A stretch of DNA of 64,000 nt from Micromonospora sp. C31 (GCF_018070575.1 NZ_JAGPXN010000010.1:186001-250000); one strand, 5' to 3'; shown: positions 18,026 to 29,774, numbered from the stretch's first letter. Notes: a model not told the origin generated them from the letters alone. Numbers and translations: made by a program.

Positions 18026-18658
18026 ATGGACATCGTGGTCAAGGGCCGTAACGTCGAGGTGCCGGATCACTACCGGGTGCACGTGGCGGATAAACTCGCG
18101 AAGATCGAACGCTACGACCACAAACTTATCCGTGTCGATGTAGAGCTTTTCCATGAGCGCAATCCGCGCCAGGCGGACCACTGCCAGCGCGTCGAAATCA
18201 CCTGCGTTTCCCGTGGCCCGGTGATCCGGGCGGAGGCCTGCACGAACGACTTCTACAGCGCGCTCGACGCGGCCATCGCCAAGCTGGACACCCGGCTGCG
18301 CCGGGCGGCCGACCGCCGCCGCGTCCACCGTGGTCGACACGCGCCGCTCTCCGTCGCCGCCGCCACCGCCGGTCTGCCGGTAGCCGGTCTCGACGCACCG
18401 CTGGGCGCGTCCCCCGACGGCGCCGGCACGGCCACCGCCGTGGCCGAACGGGTCGAGGAGGAGGAGCACGACCAGCCCTGGCACATCGCGCGGGAGAAGG
18501 TGCACCCCGCCGAGCCGATGACCGTCGACGACGCCCTGTTCCAGATGGAACTCGTCGGCCACGACTTCTACCTGTTCCAGGACAAGGAGTCCGGCCGCCC
18601 GAGCGTCGTCTACCGGCGGCACGCCTACGACTACGGGATCATCTCCCTCGCCCTCTGA
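18026..18658 (+). CDS. hpf: Ribosome hibernation-promoting factor, long form
   Basis: 210 residues, long HPF. The N-terminal S30AE domain (about 1-100, MDIVVKGRNVEVPDHYR) binds the decoding centre of idle 30S subunits. A variable linker follows (about 105-145). The C-terminal dimerisation domain (about 150-210; AEPMTVDDALFQMELVGHDF and GLIS-like IISLAL end) drives formation of 100S ribosome dimers. ATG preceded by GGGAGG. Monocistronic with a 248-bp upstream region that carries a possible stress-sigma promoter. Confidence 0.95.
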   Translation: MDIVVKGRNVEVPDHYRVHVADKLAKIERYDHKLIRVDVELFHERNPRQADHCQRVEITCVSRGPVIRAEACTNDFYSALDAAIAKLDTRLRRAADRRRVHRGRHAPLSVAAATAGLPVAGLDAPLGASPDGAGTATAVAERVEEEEHDQPWHIAREKVHPAEPMTVDDALFQMELVGHDFYLFQDKESGRPSVVYRRHAYDYGIISLAL

Positions 18659-18671
18659 TCCTGCCGGGCCG

Positions 18672-19781
18672 TCAGCGGAGTTCGTCGGGGAGCAGCCCGA
18701 AGACCAGGTCGTCGAGGCGGGTGCCGGACAGCCCCGGCAGCCGCCCGCGCAGCAGGCCCTCCCGGCGGAATCCCACCCGCTCCAGCACCCCGTGCGAGGC
18801 GGTGTTGTCGGGCACGGTGCCGGCGACCAGCCGGGCGAGCCCAGCCGGGCCGAACGCCCAGCCGGCCAGGAGCCGCACCGCCGCGGTGGCCAGTCCGCGT
18901 CCCCGCCGCTCGGGCAGGAGCGCGTAGCCGACCGACCCCTCACCGGCCTCCGGATCGGAGATGCTGAGCCCGCAACTGCCCGCCGGCTCGCCGGTGACCG
19001 CGTCGAGGATCAGCAGGCGGGCGATGGCGCCGGTGAGCCACGCGCTCTCGGCCAGCAGGCAGCGTCGCTCGATGGACGCCCGGGCCGGCGGCACCGGCGG
19101 GGCCTGGTTCGCCACCACCTCCGGAAGCGAGTGCAGGCGGAACATCAGGTCGACGTCGTCCGGGCCGAGCCGGCGCAGGGTCACCACGCCGTCGGTGAGC
19201 CGGCCCTCGGGCAGGTCCGGCAGCGGCCGGTGTGCGGGACCGGGCGGGTCGTCGGCGAGCCGTACCCACGCCAGCAGGTCCGCCCGGCCGCCGCCGCGCA
19301 GCTGGCCGGCCGCCCGGCGTACCCCCTCGTGGCGGAAGCCGGCGGCGAGCGCCACCCGCTGGCTGGCCGGGTTCTCGGCGTGGGTCAGCAGCTCCAGCCG
19401 GTGGAAGCCGTGCCGCAGCGCGGAGTCGGCCAGGGCCCGCGTCGCGGCGGTGGCGATCCCGCGCCGCCGGGCCCACGGCGCGACCCAGTAGCCCACCTCC
19501 GCCTGCCGCCGCGGCGTCACGACCTGGCCGATGCCCGCGCCGCCGGCCAGCCGGTCGGTGGTCGGGTCGGCGATGGCGTACGCGGCCCCGCCGGCGGCCC
19601 AGGCCGCCGGGGCTCCCTCGGCGATCCACCACCGGGCGTCGGCCTCGGTGTACGGCTGCGGCATGCCGGGGTTGAACCGCAGGTTGACCGGGTCGCCGCA
19701 GCCGGCGGCGAGGTCGGCGGCGTCGCCGGGGCGGAACTGCCGCAGCCGCACCCCGTCGGCCTCGATCACCTCCGGCGTCAC
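18672..19781 (-). CDS. Double GNAT-domain acetyltransferase
   Basis: 369 residues holding two GNAT folds in tandem. The first (about 5-175) has the acetyl-CoA loop APWARRRGIATAA. The second (about 190-369) has LPERRGRGLATAAV. Both resemble RimJ/RimL-type N-acetyltransferases that modify protein N-termini or small amines; substrate unknown. GTG at 19781 overlaps the stop of the upstream double-GNAT gene (GTGA), so the two are one unit with four acetyltransferase domains. Convergent with hpf, 13 bp apart. Confidence 0.85.
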   Translation of the reverse strand: MTPEVIEADGVRLRQFRPGDAADLAAGCGDPVNLRFNPGMPQPYTEADARWWIAEGAPAAWAAGGAAYAIADPTTDRLAGGAGIGQVVTPRRQAEVGYWVAPWARRRGIATAATRALADSALRHGFHRLELLTHAENPASQRVALAAGFRHEGVRRAAGQLRGGGRADLLAWVRLADDPPGPAHRPLPDLPEGRLTDGVVTLRRLGPDDVDLMFRLHSLPEVVANQAPPVPPARASIERRCLLAESAWLTGAIARLLILDAVTGEPAGSCGLSISDPEAGEGSVGYALLPERRGRGLATAAVRLLAGWAFGPAGLARLVAGTVPDNTASHGVLERVGFRREGLLRGRLPGLSGTRLDDLVFGLLPDELR

Positions 19782-20941
19782 GTCAGGTCTGCTGCGAGCA
19801 GCGCGCCGACCCAGACGTCCACCCGCTGGTCGCGGTGGGTGAGCCCGCCCCGGGCGATGCCCTCGACGGTGAAGCCGGCCTTCTCGGCGACCCGGCGGGA
19901 GGCGGTGTTGCCGACGTTGGCCCGCCACTCGATGCGGGCCAGGCCCAGCGTGGTGAAGCCCCAGGTGCCGAGCGCGGTCAGCGCGGCCGACAGGTGGCCC
20001 CGGCCCCGGGCCCGGGGGTCGGCCATGAAACCCACGTCGGCCAGCAGCGGGTCGGCGGCGGAGAGCCGCAGGTCGATCGTGCCGACGTACCGGTCGTCGG
20101 CGTCGGCGACCACGAAGCAGGCGCTGCTGCCGCCCGCCCAGGTGCCGCGGGTGTGGTGGAGGTACGACTCGGCGTCCGCCCGCTCGTACGGGTCGGGCAC
20201 GCTGGTCCAGCGGATGGTCTCCGGGTCCCGGCAGGTGTCGACGATCGCGTCGAGGTCGTGCTCCTCCATCGGGCGCAGCCGCACCTCGGTGGCCCCGGTG
20301 GTGGCGAAGAGGACGGGCGGCGGTGCGCCGAAGACGGCGGCGCGACGGGCCTGGAGGGTGCCCGGGCCGGCCGGACCGGTCTCCCCGGGGGCGGGCACCT
20401 CGCCGGGGAGCAGCGAGCCGATCCAGCCCTCTGGGCTGCCGCCGGGGGCGGGGTCGGCGAGCCGCAGTCGGCCCTCGACGCGGAAACCCGCCCGGAACGC
20501 GACCAGGCGGGAGGCGTGGTTGCCCACCTCTGCCTGCCAGATCAGCCGGCGCAGCCGCAGCGAGGCGAAGGCCCAGCGGGCGACGGCCCGGGCGGCCCGG
20601 ACGCTCACGCCCGCGCCCCGGGCCCAGGGCGCGGTCCAGTAGCCGATCTCGCCGGAGCGCAGGATGGGGTCGATCGAGACCAGCCCGCAGGAGCCGACCA
20701 GTTCGCCGGTTGCGGCGTCGCAGACCGCGAACGGTGCCGCGATGCCCGCCGCCCAGTCCGTCGTGGCCGCCTCGGTCACGAACCTGTGCGCGTGTTCGGG
20801 CAGGTATGGACGCGGTACGGTGGTCCAGCGCTGGATGTCCGGGTCTTGGCACGCCCGGTGCACCGCGTCGGCGTCGGTCGCCCGCCAGGGTCGCAGCAAC
20901 AGACCGTCCTCGGTGATCTCGACAGGTTCCACCCGAGCCAT
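19778..20941 (-). CDS. Double GNAT-domain acetyltransferase (second of the pair)
   Basis: 387 residues, ATG at 20941, again two GNAT folds. The first (about 5-165) carries TAPWARGAGVSVRAARA, where the acetyl-CoA loop is slightly altered. The second (about 215-387) has ADPRARGRGHLSAAL, a standard loop. The halves share opening motifs (RWTTVPRPY and RWTSVPDPY), indicating internal duplication. Divergent from secA with a 160-bp gap. Substrates cannot be read from sequence. Confidence 0.85.
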   Translation of the reverse strand: MARVEPVEITEDGLLLRPWRATDADAVHRACQDPDIQRWTTVPRPYLPEHAHRFVTEAATTDWAAGIAAPFAVCDAATGELVGSCGLVSIDPILRSGEIGYWTAPWARGAGVSVRAARAVARWAFASLRLRRLIWQAEVGNHASRLVAFRAGFRVEGRLRLADPAPGGSPEGWIGSLLPGEVPAPGETGPAGPGTLQARRAAVFGAPPPVLFATTGATEVRLRPMEEHDLDAIVDTCRDPETIRWTSVPDPYERADAESYLHHTRGTWAGGSSACFVVADADDRYVGTIDLRLSAADPLLADVGFMADPRARGRGHLSAALTALGTWGFTTLGLARIEWRANVGNTASRRVAEKAGFTVEGIARGGLTHRDQRVDVWVGALLAADLT

Positions 20942-21101
20942 CGTGCCGGACCGTTCGCGGACGGCGTAACCGGATTTCGGCCGGGCGGCGCGAGTCGGGC
21001 GTGTTATGTCGGTTTCGCCGGCTCGGAGGGCCGCCACCAGTGACCATCGCGCCGATGGAGCGCCTACGATGGTTCGAGACTGTCTAGGGGAGCGTTGATC
21101 C

Positions 21102-24005
<2,904 letters not shown>

Positions 24006-24042
24006 CCAGCAGTTGAGCGGGCCTGCGCCCGTCCGGAGCAGT

Positions 24043-24073
24043 CGAGCCGCGGTCGTTCGCCGACCGCGGCTCG
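24043..24073. terminator. Terminator between secA and the convergent DUF6459 gene
   Basis: CGAGCCGCGGTCG (24043-24055) and CGACCGCGGCTCG (24061-24073) form a perfect 13-bp stem with a TTCGC loop. No long T-tract. Placed exactly between two convergent genes, so it may serve both directions. Confidence 0.75.
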
Positions 24074-24081
24074 CCCTCGTC

Positions 24082-24678
24082 TCAGAGGACCTGAAGCGCC
24101 GTGCAGAGCCAGCTGCCCCGGCGGTGCTCCAGGCGCAGCGCCATCGCCCAGCTGTGCCCGCCCGCCCCGGCGAGGACCGCGGCGACCTCGACGGCGGCGG
24201 CGCGCGGTTCGCAGACCCGCAGCCGACGCAGGTGTACGGCGGGCCGAGTCGACCGGCGGCGGACCGGAGCGGAGCGGGCGGTGGCGCGGGCCAGTTCGGG
24301 CAGCAGCCCGGCCGCCCGGGTCGGGTCGAGCAGCGGCCTGAGCTGCCCGGGCGGGCGGTAGCCGTTGAACACCTCCAGGCAGGTGCGGACGAAGCGTTGG
24401 GCGGCCCGGGTCGCCTCGGGGGTGGCGGTCACCAGGGCGTCCAGTGGCAGCGGTGCGGCGGTGTGACGGCCGGGACCGGTCGGCGTGGGCCGCTGCCGTC
24501 GGCCGGGCGGCCGGTCGGTCTCGCGTCGGGCCGGCTCGAAGAGGCCGAGCACGAGTTGGGCGTGGCCCGGAGCTGGCCAGTGGGCGGCGTCGTCGTCGGT
24601 GAACGGCGGCTCGAACGAGGGGGCGGGACGCAGCCGGACGGGAGGCCGTGCCGGCCCGGGACGGCGGGGGTCGGTCAC
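24082..24678 (-). CDS. Rv3235-like protein (DUF6459 type)
   Basis: 198 residues from GTG at 24678, with GGGAGG six bases upstream. A Pro/Arg-rich N-terminal half is followed by a conserved helical-beta domain (about 95-198) beginning EATRAAQRFVRTCLEVFNGYRPPGQLRPL and ending SWLCTALQVL. The family sits next to secA throughout actinobacteria and has no known function. Just upstream lie two GTTTGC direct repeats (24702-24721) that also occur before the neighbouring HTH gene. Confidence 0.8.
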   Translation of the reverse strand: MTDPRRPGPARPPVRLRPAPSFEPPFTDDDAAHWPAPGHAQLVLGLFEPARRETDRPPGRRQRPTPTGPGRHTAAPLPLDALVTATPEATRAAQRFVRTCLEVFNGYRPPGQLRPLLDPTRAAGLLPELARATARSAPVRRRSTRPAVHLRRLRVCEPRAAAVEVAAVLAGAGGHSWAMALRLEHRRGSWLCTALQVL

Positions 24679-24701
24679 CGTGAACCTCCCATGATTCCTG
24701 T

Positions 24702-24721
24702 GTTTGCCTTCGTTTGCCTTC
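24702..24721. promoter_or_regulatory. Direct-repeat operator before the DUF6459 gene
   Basis: Two perfect copies of GTTTGCCTTC at 24702-24711 and 24712-24721, head to tail with 10-bp period (one helical turn). They end 23 bp before the start codon of the leftward gene. The same GTTTGC pair with the same period and nearly the same distance lies before the adjacent BldC-like gene, whose protein family binds direct repeats. Confidence 0.55.
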
Positions 24722-24782
24722 GACAGGCTCCATTCTCGGGCACGGCAGAGCCTCCGGTCAATGCCTCTGCGGATCGGTACGG

Positions 24783-25010
24783 TTACTCGGGGTCGCGCTC
24801 GGCAAGGGGGTTGCTCCGCACCCACTCGGCCGTCTCGGCGTACTTGCGCTCGATGTACTCCTCCAGTCGGGCGCGCTCCACCCGCCACTGGCCGCGCCCG
24901 CCGATCTTGATCGCGGCCAGTTCGCCGCTGCGCACCATGTGGTAGACCTGCGAGTCCGACACGTTCAGCTCGGTGGCCACGTCGGAGAGCAACAGGAACC
25001 TCGGCTCCAC
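24783..25010 (-). CDS. BldC-like excisionase-type DNA-binding protein
   Basis: 75 residues from GTG at 25010. A single winged helix-turn-helix of the MerR-like/excisionase type: LLLSDVATELNVSDSQVYHMVRSGEL contains the recognition helix, and AIKIGGRGQWRVERARLEEYIER forms the wing and last helix. There is no effector domain. BldC-type proteins bind DNA cooperatively on head-to-tail direct repeats and control development in actinomycetes. GTTTGC direct repeats lie 22 bp before its own start and 23 bp before the next gene, suggesting autoregulation and control of its neighbour. Confidence 0.85.
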   Translation of the reverse strand: MEPRFLLLSDVATELNVSDSQVYHMVRSGELAAIKIGGRGQWRVERARLEEYIERKYAETAEWVRSNPLAERDPE

Positions 25011-25032
25011 GAGAACCCCCGGGGTTGACGTC

Positions 25033-25052
25033 GTTTGCTTCAGTTTGCCACC
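25033..25052. promoter_or_regulatory. Direct-repeat operator before the BldC-like gene
   Basis: GTTTGCTTCA (25033-25042) and GTTTGCCACC (25043-25052): the hexamer GTTTGC repeats with exact 10-bp period, 22 bp before the GTG start of the leftward HTH gene. It mirrors the pair at 24702-24721. Confidence 0.55.
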
Positions 25053-25223
25053 GACCACCGACGTGGCCCAGCCGGCGGGGCGCGACCTCCCGCGACACGC
25101 CACAAGGAAACACCGGCGGGACACGTCCGGCCGGTAGGTGCGCGATGTGCGAGGGTCCCGCATAGGGCATGATCGGCCGGGACCGGCGCAGGCCGGCGCG
25201 GAACCTGAGCGGGGAGACGACCG

Positions 25224-25730
25224 GTGACCGAGCAGCTTGTCCGGGTGTACGTGCCGGCGACCGTCCCGATGCTGACCCTACTGCGAGGCCCCGGGCTGCC
25301 GGTGGCCGCCGCGCACGCCGTGACCCCCGCGCTGCGGGAGTGGTACGCCGAGGGCGACGAGGAGGAGCTGGAGTACGTCGCCTTCACCCGGGCCGCCCAG
25401 GACGCGTTGCAGCTGCTCCGGGCCGACCCCGACGCGCCCCGCCGCCGGGTCGTCGTCTCGGTGGACCTGCCCGCCCCGGCGGTGGGCCGGGGCGACGGCG
25501 AGCTGGGCTCCAGCGCGGTCGAGCTGGGCGCTCCCGTGGCGGTGGGCGCGGTCGCGGCCGTCCACGTGGACGGCGCCGACGCGGTCGAGGACGTCTCCGC
25601 CGCGACGGAGGTGGTCACCGAGGCCCTGGCCGGCGACCCGGACGCGCAGTTCACGGTCGACGGTGCCGAGGACCACGAGCTGGAGTGGTACGACGTCACC
25701 GAGCTGGACCTGCTGCTCCGCGCCTCCTGA
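25224..25730 (+). CDS. Conserved actinobacterial protein (DUF6912-like)
   Basis: 168 residues, GTG start preceded by GGGGAG. Opens with [15 protein letters not shown] and contains [28 protein letters not shown], with a very acidic C-terminal half and no membrane segment or cysteine. Matches a family that lies beside secA and the Rv3235-type gene in many actinobacteria. Function unknown. Confidence 0.75.
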   Translation: MTEQLVRVYVPATVPMLTLLRGPGLPVAAAHAVTPALREWYAEGDEEELEYVAFTRAAQDALQLLRADPDAPRRRVVVSVDLPAPAVGRGDGELGSSAVELGAPVAVGAVAAVHVDGADAVEDVSAATEVVTEALAGDPDAQFTVDGAEDHELEWYDVTELDLLLRAS

Positions 25731-25831
25731 CCGCCGCGGGTCGCCTGCGGCACCCGCCGACGGGGTGCCGGCCAGCGCCGGGCGACGCCCGTGCCGGCGG
25801 CGTGGGCGGTCGCCGGGGTCAGCCCGGAGGG

Positions 25832-26890
25832 TCAGCCGGCGGGGGCGGCCTCGACCGGCTCGTCGTCGTCGCCGTGGGCCGGCCCCAGGGTGCGGCCGAA
25901 GGCGATCACCGCGGTCAGGGCGCCGACGAAGAGCACCCAGATGGCGTTGTCGATCCGGGAGGTGCCAAGCGCGGTCTGGGCCACCGCGTCCGCCTCGCTC
26001 AGCGCCCCGGCCAGGTCGAGCAGGGACCGGCCGCCGATCCGGATGATCACCTCGGCGGCGAGCAGGAGCAGGCCCGAACCGGCGCCGGCCAGCAGGTAGG
26101 CCGGCCAGCGGGGCGCGGGCGCCGCCGCGTCGTGCCGGGCGGCCCGGCGGCGGGCCAGGGTCAGGTATGCGAAGGCCAGCAACCCGGCCACCAGGCCGGC
26201 GAGCAGGGACTCGGTGCGGGACACCCACTTGGCCGCGCTCAGCAGCGACTCCTGGGAGTCGCCGTCACCGAACAGGTCGAAGAGCGGGTCGCGGGCCCGA
26301 CTGAAGGCCACCACGAAGATCAGCGTGCCCAGGGCGGCGGCCACCACGGCCCCGACCACGGGCCCGCTACGCGCGCCGGCGACGGCCCCGCCGATGGTCG
26401 CGGCGGCGGCGGTGGTGGCGGCGATCACGTTGGTGGTCGCGTTGTCGGCGTACGTCAGGTTGATCGCGAACGCGGCGGCGAGCCCGACGAGCAGGCCGGT
26501 GCCGATCGCCGCCAGGAAGCGCAGGGTGACCCGGTCGCTGCCCCGGCGGGCGAGCAGGTCGACGCCGAACAGGGCGAAGCCGGCGCCGGCGACCAGCGCG
26601 GCCGAGATCACCCCCGGCAGGGCGAACGCGGAGAGGCTGATGGCGGTGAGCCCGGCGGCCGCCGAGCTGATCACCTCGCGGGTCGACCAGAGCATCGCGG
26701 CCAGCCACCCGAGCGCCAGGAGCGCGAGCACCGCCGCCCCGGGCGCGAGCGCCGGAGCCGTGCCGTCGTGCGGGCCGGCCGAGCGCCCGCTCCCGGCCTC
26801 GGTCTCGCCGGTGGTGTCCGCCGCCTCGCCGGTGGCGCCGCCGGTGGTGTCCGGCTCCGCGGCTGCGGAGCCGCCGGGCTGCTTGGTCAT
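25832..26890 (-). CDS. Polytopic membrane protein, function unknown
   Basis: 352 residues, ATG at 26890 with GGAGGG seven bases upstream. The Thr/Gly/Ala-rich N-terminal 50 residues are probably disordered. Eight to ten hydrophobic segments then run to about residue 335, and the tail is acidic (HGDDDEPVEAAPAG). No recognised transport or enzyme motif. Monocistronic and divergent from pruA. Confidence 0.7.
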   Translation of the reverse strand: MTKQPGGSAAAEPDTTGGATGEAADTTGETEAGSGRSAGPHDGTAPALAPGAAVLALLALGWLAAMLWSTREVISSAAAGLTAISLSAFALPGVISAALVAGAGFALFGVDLLARRGSDRVTLRFLAAIGTGLLVGLAAAFAINLTYADNATTNVIAATTAAAATIGGAVAGARSGPVVGAVVAAALGTLIFVVAFSRARDPLFDLFGDGDSQESLLSAAKWVSRTESLLAGLVAGLLAFAYLTLARRRAARHDAAAPAPRWPAYLLAGAGSGLLLLAAEVIIRIGGRSLLDLAGALSEADAVAQTALGTSRIDNAIWVLFVGALTAVIAFGRTLGPAHGDDDEPVEAAPAG

Positions 26891-27244
26891 CGTGTTCCCT
26901 CCGACGGACGCCCGGCCCCGGTCGGCCGGCAGTTCACCGGCCACCCAGCGTACGCGCCAACGGCCCCGTTCCCCGTCGCCCGCCCCGCGGCTCCCGAGCG
27001 GGGGCTCGGGTCACGAGCCCGCCGTTGCCGGAGGGGACAGCGACCCTGGTCGACGAAGCCGGGCACGGTGCGCCGGGCGGCGGCGACAGGGACGGGTGGG
27101 ACGGCGGTGAACGTGGGGCGTGGGAGAATCGGGAAAGGTCCCGCTGCCGTGACCGGTGAACCCGGCGCGGCGTCGGCGCCGGTCGCCCGGCCGGTGCCCG
27201 CGGGGCCGGTTTCGCCACCGCTGTCGAGATCGCCAGGAGCCTTG
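26891..27244. other. Gene-free region upstream of pruA
   Basis: 354 bp between divergent genes. The pruA frame is open through it but begins to look like pruA only at 27245. A GAGAAT string near 27124-27129 (GGGAGAATCGGG) is the most promoter-like element toward pruA. The left part carries short GC-rich inverted repeats (GAGCGGGGGCTC area near 26996-27007). No RNA gene or conserved motif recognised. Confidence 0.5.
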
Positions 27245-28873
27245 ATGGACGCTGTGTTCTCCGTGCCCGAGCCCCGCAACGAGCCGGTACGCAACTACGA
27301 GCCGGGCAGCGCCGACCGGGAACGGCTCCAGCGGCGGCTGACCGAGCTGGCCGCCGAGCGGATCGACCTGCCGATGACCATCGCCGGTGAGCAGCGGATG
27401 GCCGGCGGCGAGTCGATCGACGTGGTGCAGCCGCACAGGCACGCGCACGTGCTCGGCGTCACCGCCCACGCCACCCACGACGACGCCCGCGCCGCGGTCA
27501 AGGCCGCCAAGGACGCCGCCCCGATGTGGCGGGCCCTGCCGTTCGAGGAGCGGGCGGCGATCTTCCTGCGCGCCGCCGAGCTGCTCGCCGGCCCCTGGCG
27601 GGACACGCTGAACGCGGCCACCATGCTCGGCCAGTCGAAGACGGCGATCCAGGCCGAGATCGACGCGGCCTGCGAGTTCATCGACTTCCTCCGCTTCAAC
27701 GTGCACTTCGCGCGGGAGTTGCTCGAGGCGCAGCCGATGTCGTCGCCGGGGGTGTGGAACCGTTTCGACCACCGCCCGCTCGAGGGCTTCGTCTACGCGG
27801 TCACCCCGTTCAACTTCACCGCCATCGCCGGCAACCTGCCCTCCGCGCCGGCCCTGCTGGGCAACACCGTGGTCTGGAAGCCGGGCCCCACCCAGCAGTT
27901 CGCCGCGCACTTCACCATGCGGCTGTTCGAGGCGGCCGGCCTGCCCCCCGGTGTGATCAACATGGTCACCGGGCGCGGCGAGGAGGTCTCCGACGTGGTG
28001 CTCGCCGACGCGGACCTGGCCGGCATCCACTTCACCGGCTCCACGAAGGTCTTCCAGCACCTGTGGCGGACCGTCGGCGAGAACATCTCCCGCTACCGTG
28101 GCTACCCCCGGCTGGTCGGCGAGACCGGGGGCAAGGACTTCGTGGTCGCGCACACCAGCGCCGACGTCGACGCCCTGCACACCGCCCTGATCCGCGGTGC
28201 CTTCGAGTACCAGGGCCAGAAGTGCTCGGCGGCGTCGCGGGCGTACGTCCCGCGTTCGCTGTGGGAGGGCGGGCTGCGCGACCGGCTGGCAGCCACCGCG
28301 GAGTCCCTCACCTACGGCGACGTCACCGACTTCGGCAACTTCGGCGGCGCGGTGATCGACGCCAGGGCCTTCGACCGGCACACGGCGGCGCTGGAGCTGA
28401 TCGGCGGCGACGACGCGTGCCGGGTCCTCGCCGGCGGCACCGCCGACGACTCGGTGGGCTGGTTCGTCCGGCCGACGCTCTTCGAGTGCACGGACGCGGC
28501 ACACGAGACGTTCACCACCGAGTACTTCGGGCCGATCCTCGGCGTGCACGTCTTCGACGACGGCCGCTTCGACGACGTGGTCGGCCAGGCCGAGTCGATC
28601 GCGCCGTACGCCCTGACCGGGTCGATCTTCGCGACGGACCGCCGGGTGGTCGACGCGGTGGCCGAGAAGATGCGGTACGCCGCCGGCAACTTCTACATCA
28701 ACGACAAGCCGACCGGCGCGGTGGTCGGGCAGCAGCCCTTCGGCGGCGCCCGGGCCAGCGGCACCAACGACAAGGCCGGCTCCTGGCACAACCTCGTCCG
28801 GTGGATGTCCCCCCGGACGATCAAGGAGACCTTCGTCGCGCCGACCGACCACACGTACCCACACATGGGCTGA
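27245..28873 (+). CDS. pruA: 1-pyrroline-5-carboxylate dehydrogenase
   Basis: Oxidises pyrroline-5-carboxylate (glutamate semialdehyde) to glutamate with NAD, the second step of proline catabolism. 542 residues, the size of the stand-alone enzyme. Aldehyde dehydrogenase core: YAVTPFNFTAIAGNL, NAD-binding FTGSTKVFQHL, catalytic Glu in LVGETGGKDF and catalytic Cys327 in YQGQKCSAASRAY, then QQPFGGARASGTNDK. The ATG at 27245 has AGGAG nine bases upstream. No proline dehydrogenase gene is adjacent in the window. Confidence 0.96.
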   Translation: MDAVFSVPEPRNEPVRNYEPGSADRERLQRRLTELAAERIDLPMTIAGEQRMAGGESIDVVQPHRHAHVLGVTAHATHDDARAAVKAAKDAAPMWRALPFEERAAIFLRAAELLAGPWRDTLNAATMLGQSKTAIQAEIDAACEFIDFLRFNVHFARELLEAQPMSSPGVWNRFDHRPLEGFVYAVTPFNFTAIAGNLPSAPALLGNTVVWKPGPTQQFAAHFTMRLFEAAGLPPGVINMVTGRGEEVSDVVLADADLAGIHFTGSTKVFQHLWRTVGENISRYRGYPRLVGETGGKDFVVAHTSADVDALHTALIRGAFEYQGQKCSAASRAYVPRSLWEGGLRDRLAATAESLTYGDVTDFGNFGGAVIDARAFDRHTAALELIGGDDACRVLAGGTADDSVGWFVRPTLFECTDAAHETFTTEYFGPILGVHVFDDGRFDDVVGQAESIAPYALTGSIFATDRRVVDAVAEKMRYAAGNFYINDKPTGAVVGQQPFGGARASGTNDKAGSWHNLVRWMSPRTIKETFVAPTDHTYPHMG

Positions 28874-28928
28874 GGCGTAAGGAAGGGCCCCTTCTTAACG
28901 CCTCGTGTATAGGAAGGGTCCCTTCCTT
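28874..28928. repeat. Palindromic repeat element between pruA and kynA
   Basis: Two palindromes back to back. The first runs from GGCG at 28874 through AGGAAGGGCCCCTTC (28880-28894) to TTAACGCC (28895-28902). The second has AGGAAGGG at 28911-28918 and CCCTTCCTT at 28920-28928. The stretch 28880-28928 is 49 bp long and shares both ends with a 49-bp element inside the AAA+ ATPase gene at 46946-46994. Also likely to fold and stop pruA transcription. Confidence 0.8.
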
Positions 28929-28970
28929 GCCGGCGGGCGGGGGTGGGGCGACGGCGGTACCGTGGCCGCT

Positions 28971-29774
28971 GTGACCCACCCCACCCCCGCGCATGATCCC
29001 CACTTCGGCGAGCAGGGTGGCCTGCTCACGTACACCGACTACCTCCGGCTGGCCGACCTGCTGGCCGCCCAGGTGCCGGAGTCCGATCCGGCCTCCCATG
29101 ACGAGCTGCTCTTCATCACCATCCACCAGGTCTACGAGCTGTGGTTCAAGCTGCTGCTCGCCGAGCTGACGGACGCCCGGGACCGGCTGCTCGCCGGCGA
29201 GACCTACCTGCCCCGCGTACGGCTGGAACGCTGCCACGTGGTGGAACGGGTCCTGATCGGTCAGGTCGACGTGATCGACACGATGACGCCGCAGGACTTC
29301 CTGGCCTTCCGCACCAAGCTCGCCCCGGCCTCGGGCTTCCAGTCCGCCCAGTTCCGGGAGATCGAGTTCCTCTCCGGCCTGAAGGACCCGGACTACCTGC
29401 GCCGCTTCCGGGGGCTGCCCGACGTGGAGCGGGAGCGGTTGGAACGGCGACTGGCCGAGCCGAGCCTCTGGGACGGCTTCCTGACCGTGCTGGGTAAGGC
29501 CGGCTTCGACGTCGCCGAGGAGGAGGCGCGCTTCGCTGCTTACGCCACGATCGCCGAGGACCGGGAGCGGTTCGGGCCGCTGTGGGACCTCGCGGAGGCG
29601 CTGGTCGCCCACGACCAGGCGTTCTCGCTGTGGCGGGCCCGGCACGTGCTGATGGCCGAGCGGCAGATCGGCACCAAGCCCGGCACCGGGGGCTCGGCCG
29701 GTGGGGCGTACCTGCGCTCGCGGGTGGAGACCCGGTTCTACCCGGAGCTGTGGGAGATGCGTAGCCGGCTGTGA
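28971..29774 (+). CDS. kynA: Tryptophan 2,3-dioxygenase
   Basis: Haem enzyme that opens the indole ring of tryptophan to N-formylkynurenine. 267 residues from GTG at 28971. Family motifs are clear: LTYTDYLRLADLL, DELLFITIHQVYELWFKLLL (haem ligand His and substrate residues), GFQSAQFREIEFL and the C-terminal RHVLMAERQIGTKPGTGGSAGGAYLR. No kynureninase or formamidase gene lies next to it here, so it may serve degradation or supply kynurenine to a pathway elsewhere. Confidence 0.95.
   Translation: MTHPTPAHDPHFGEQGGLLTYTDYLRLADLLAAQVPESDPASHDELLFITIHQVYELWFKLLLAELTDARDRLLAGETYLPRVRLERCHVVERVLIGQVDVIDTMTPQDFLAFRTKLAPASGFQSAQFREIEFLSGLKDPDYLRRFRGLPDVERERLERRLAEPSLWDGFLTVLGKAGFDVAEEEARFAAYATIAEDRERFGPLWDLAEALVAHDQAFSLWRARHVLMAERQIGTKPGTGGSAGGAYLRSRVETRFYPELWEMRSRL

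Noticed and set aside
25169-27244. Very long open frame leading into pruA
   Set aside because: It is the GC-rich shadow of the DUF6912-like gene and the antisense membrane gene; the PruA family starts at 27245.
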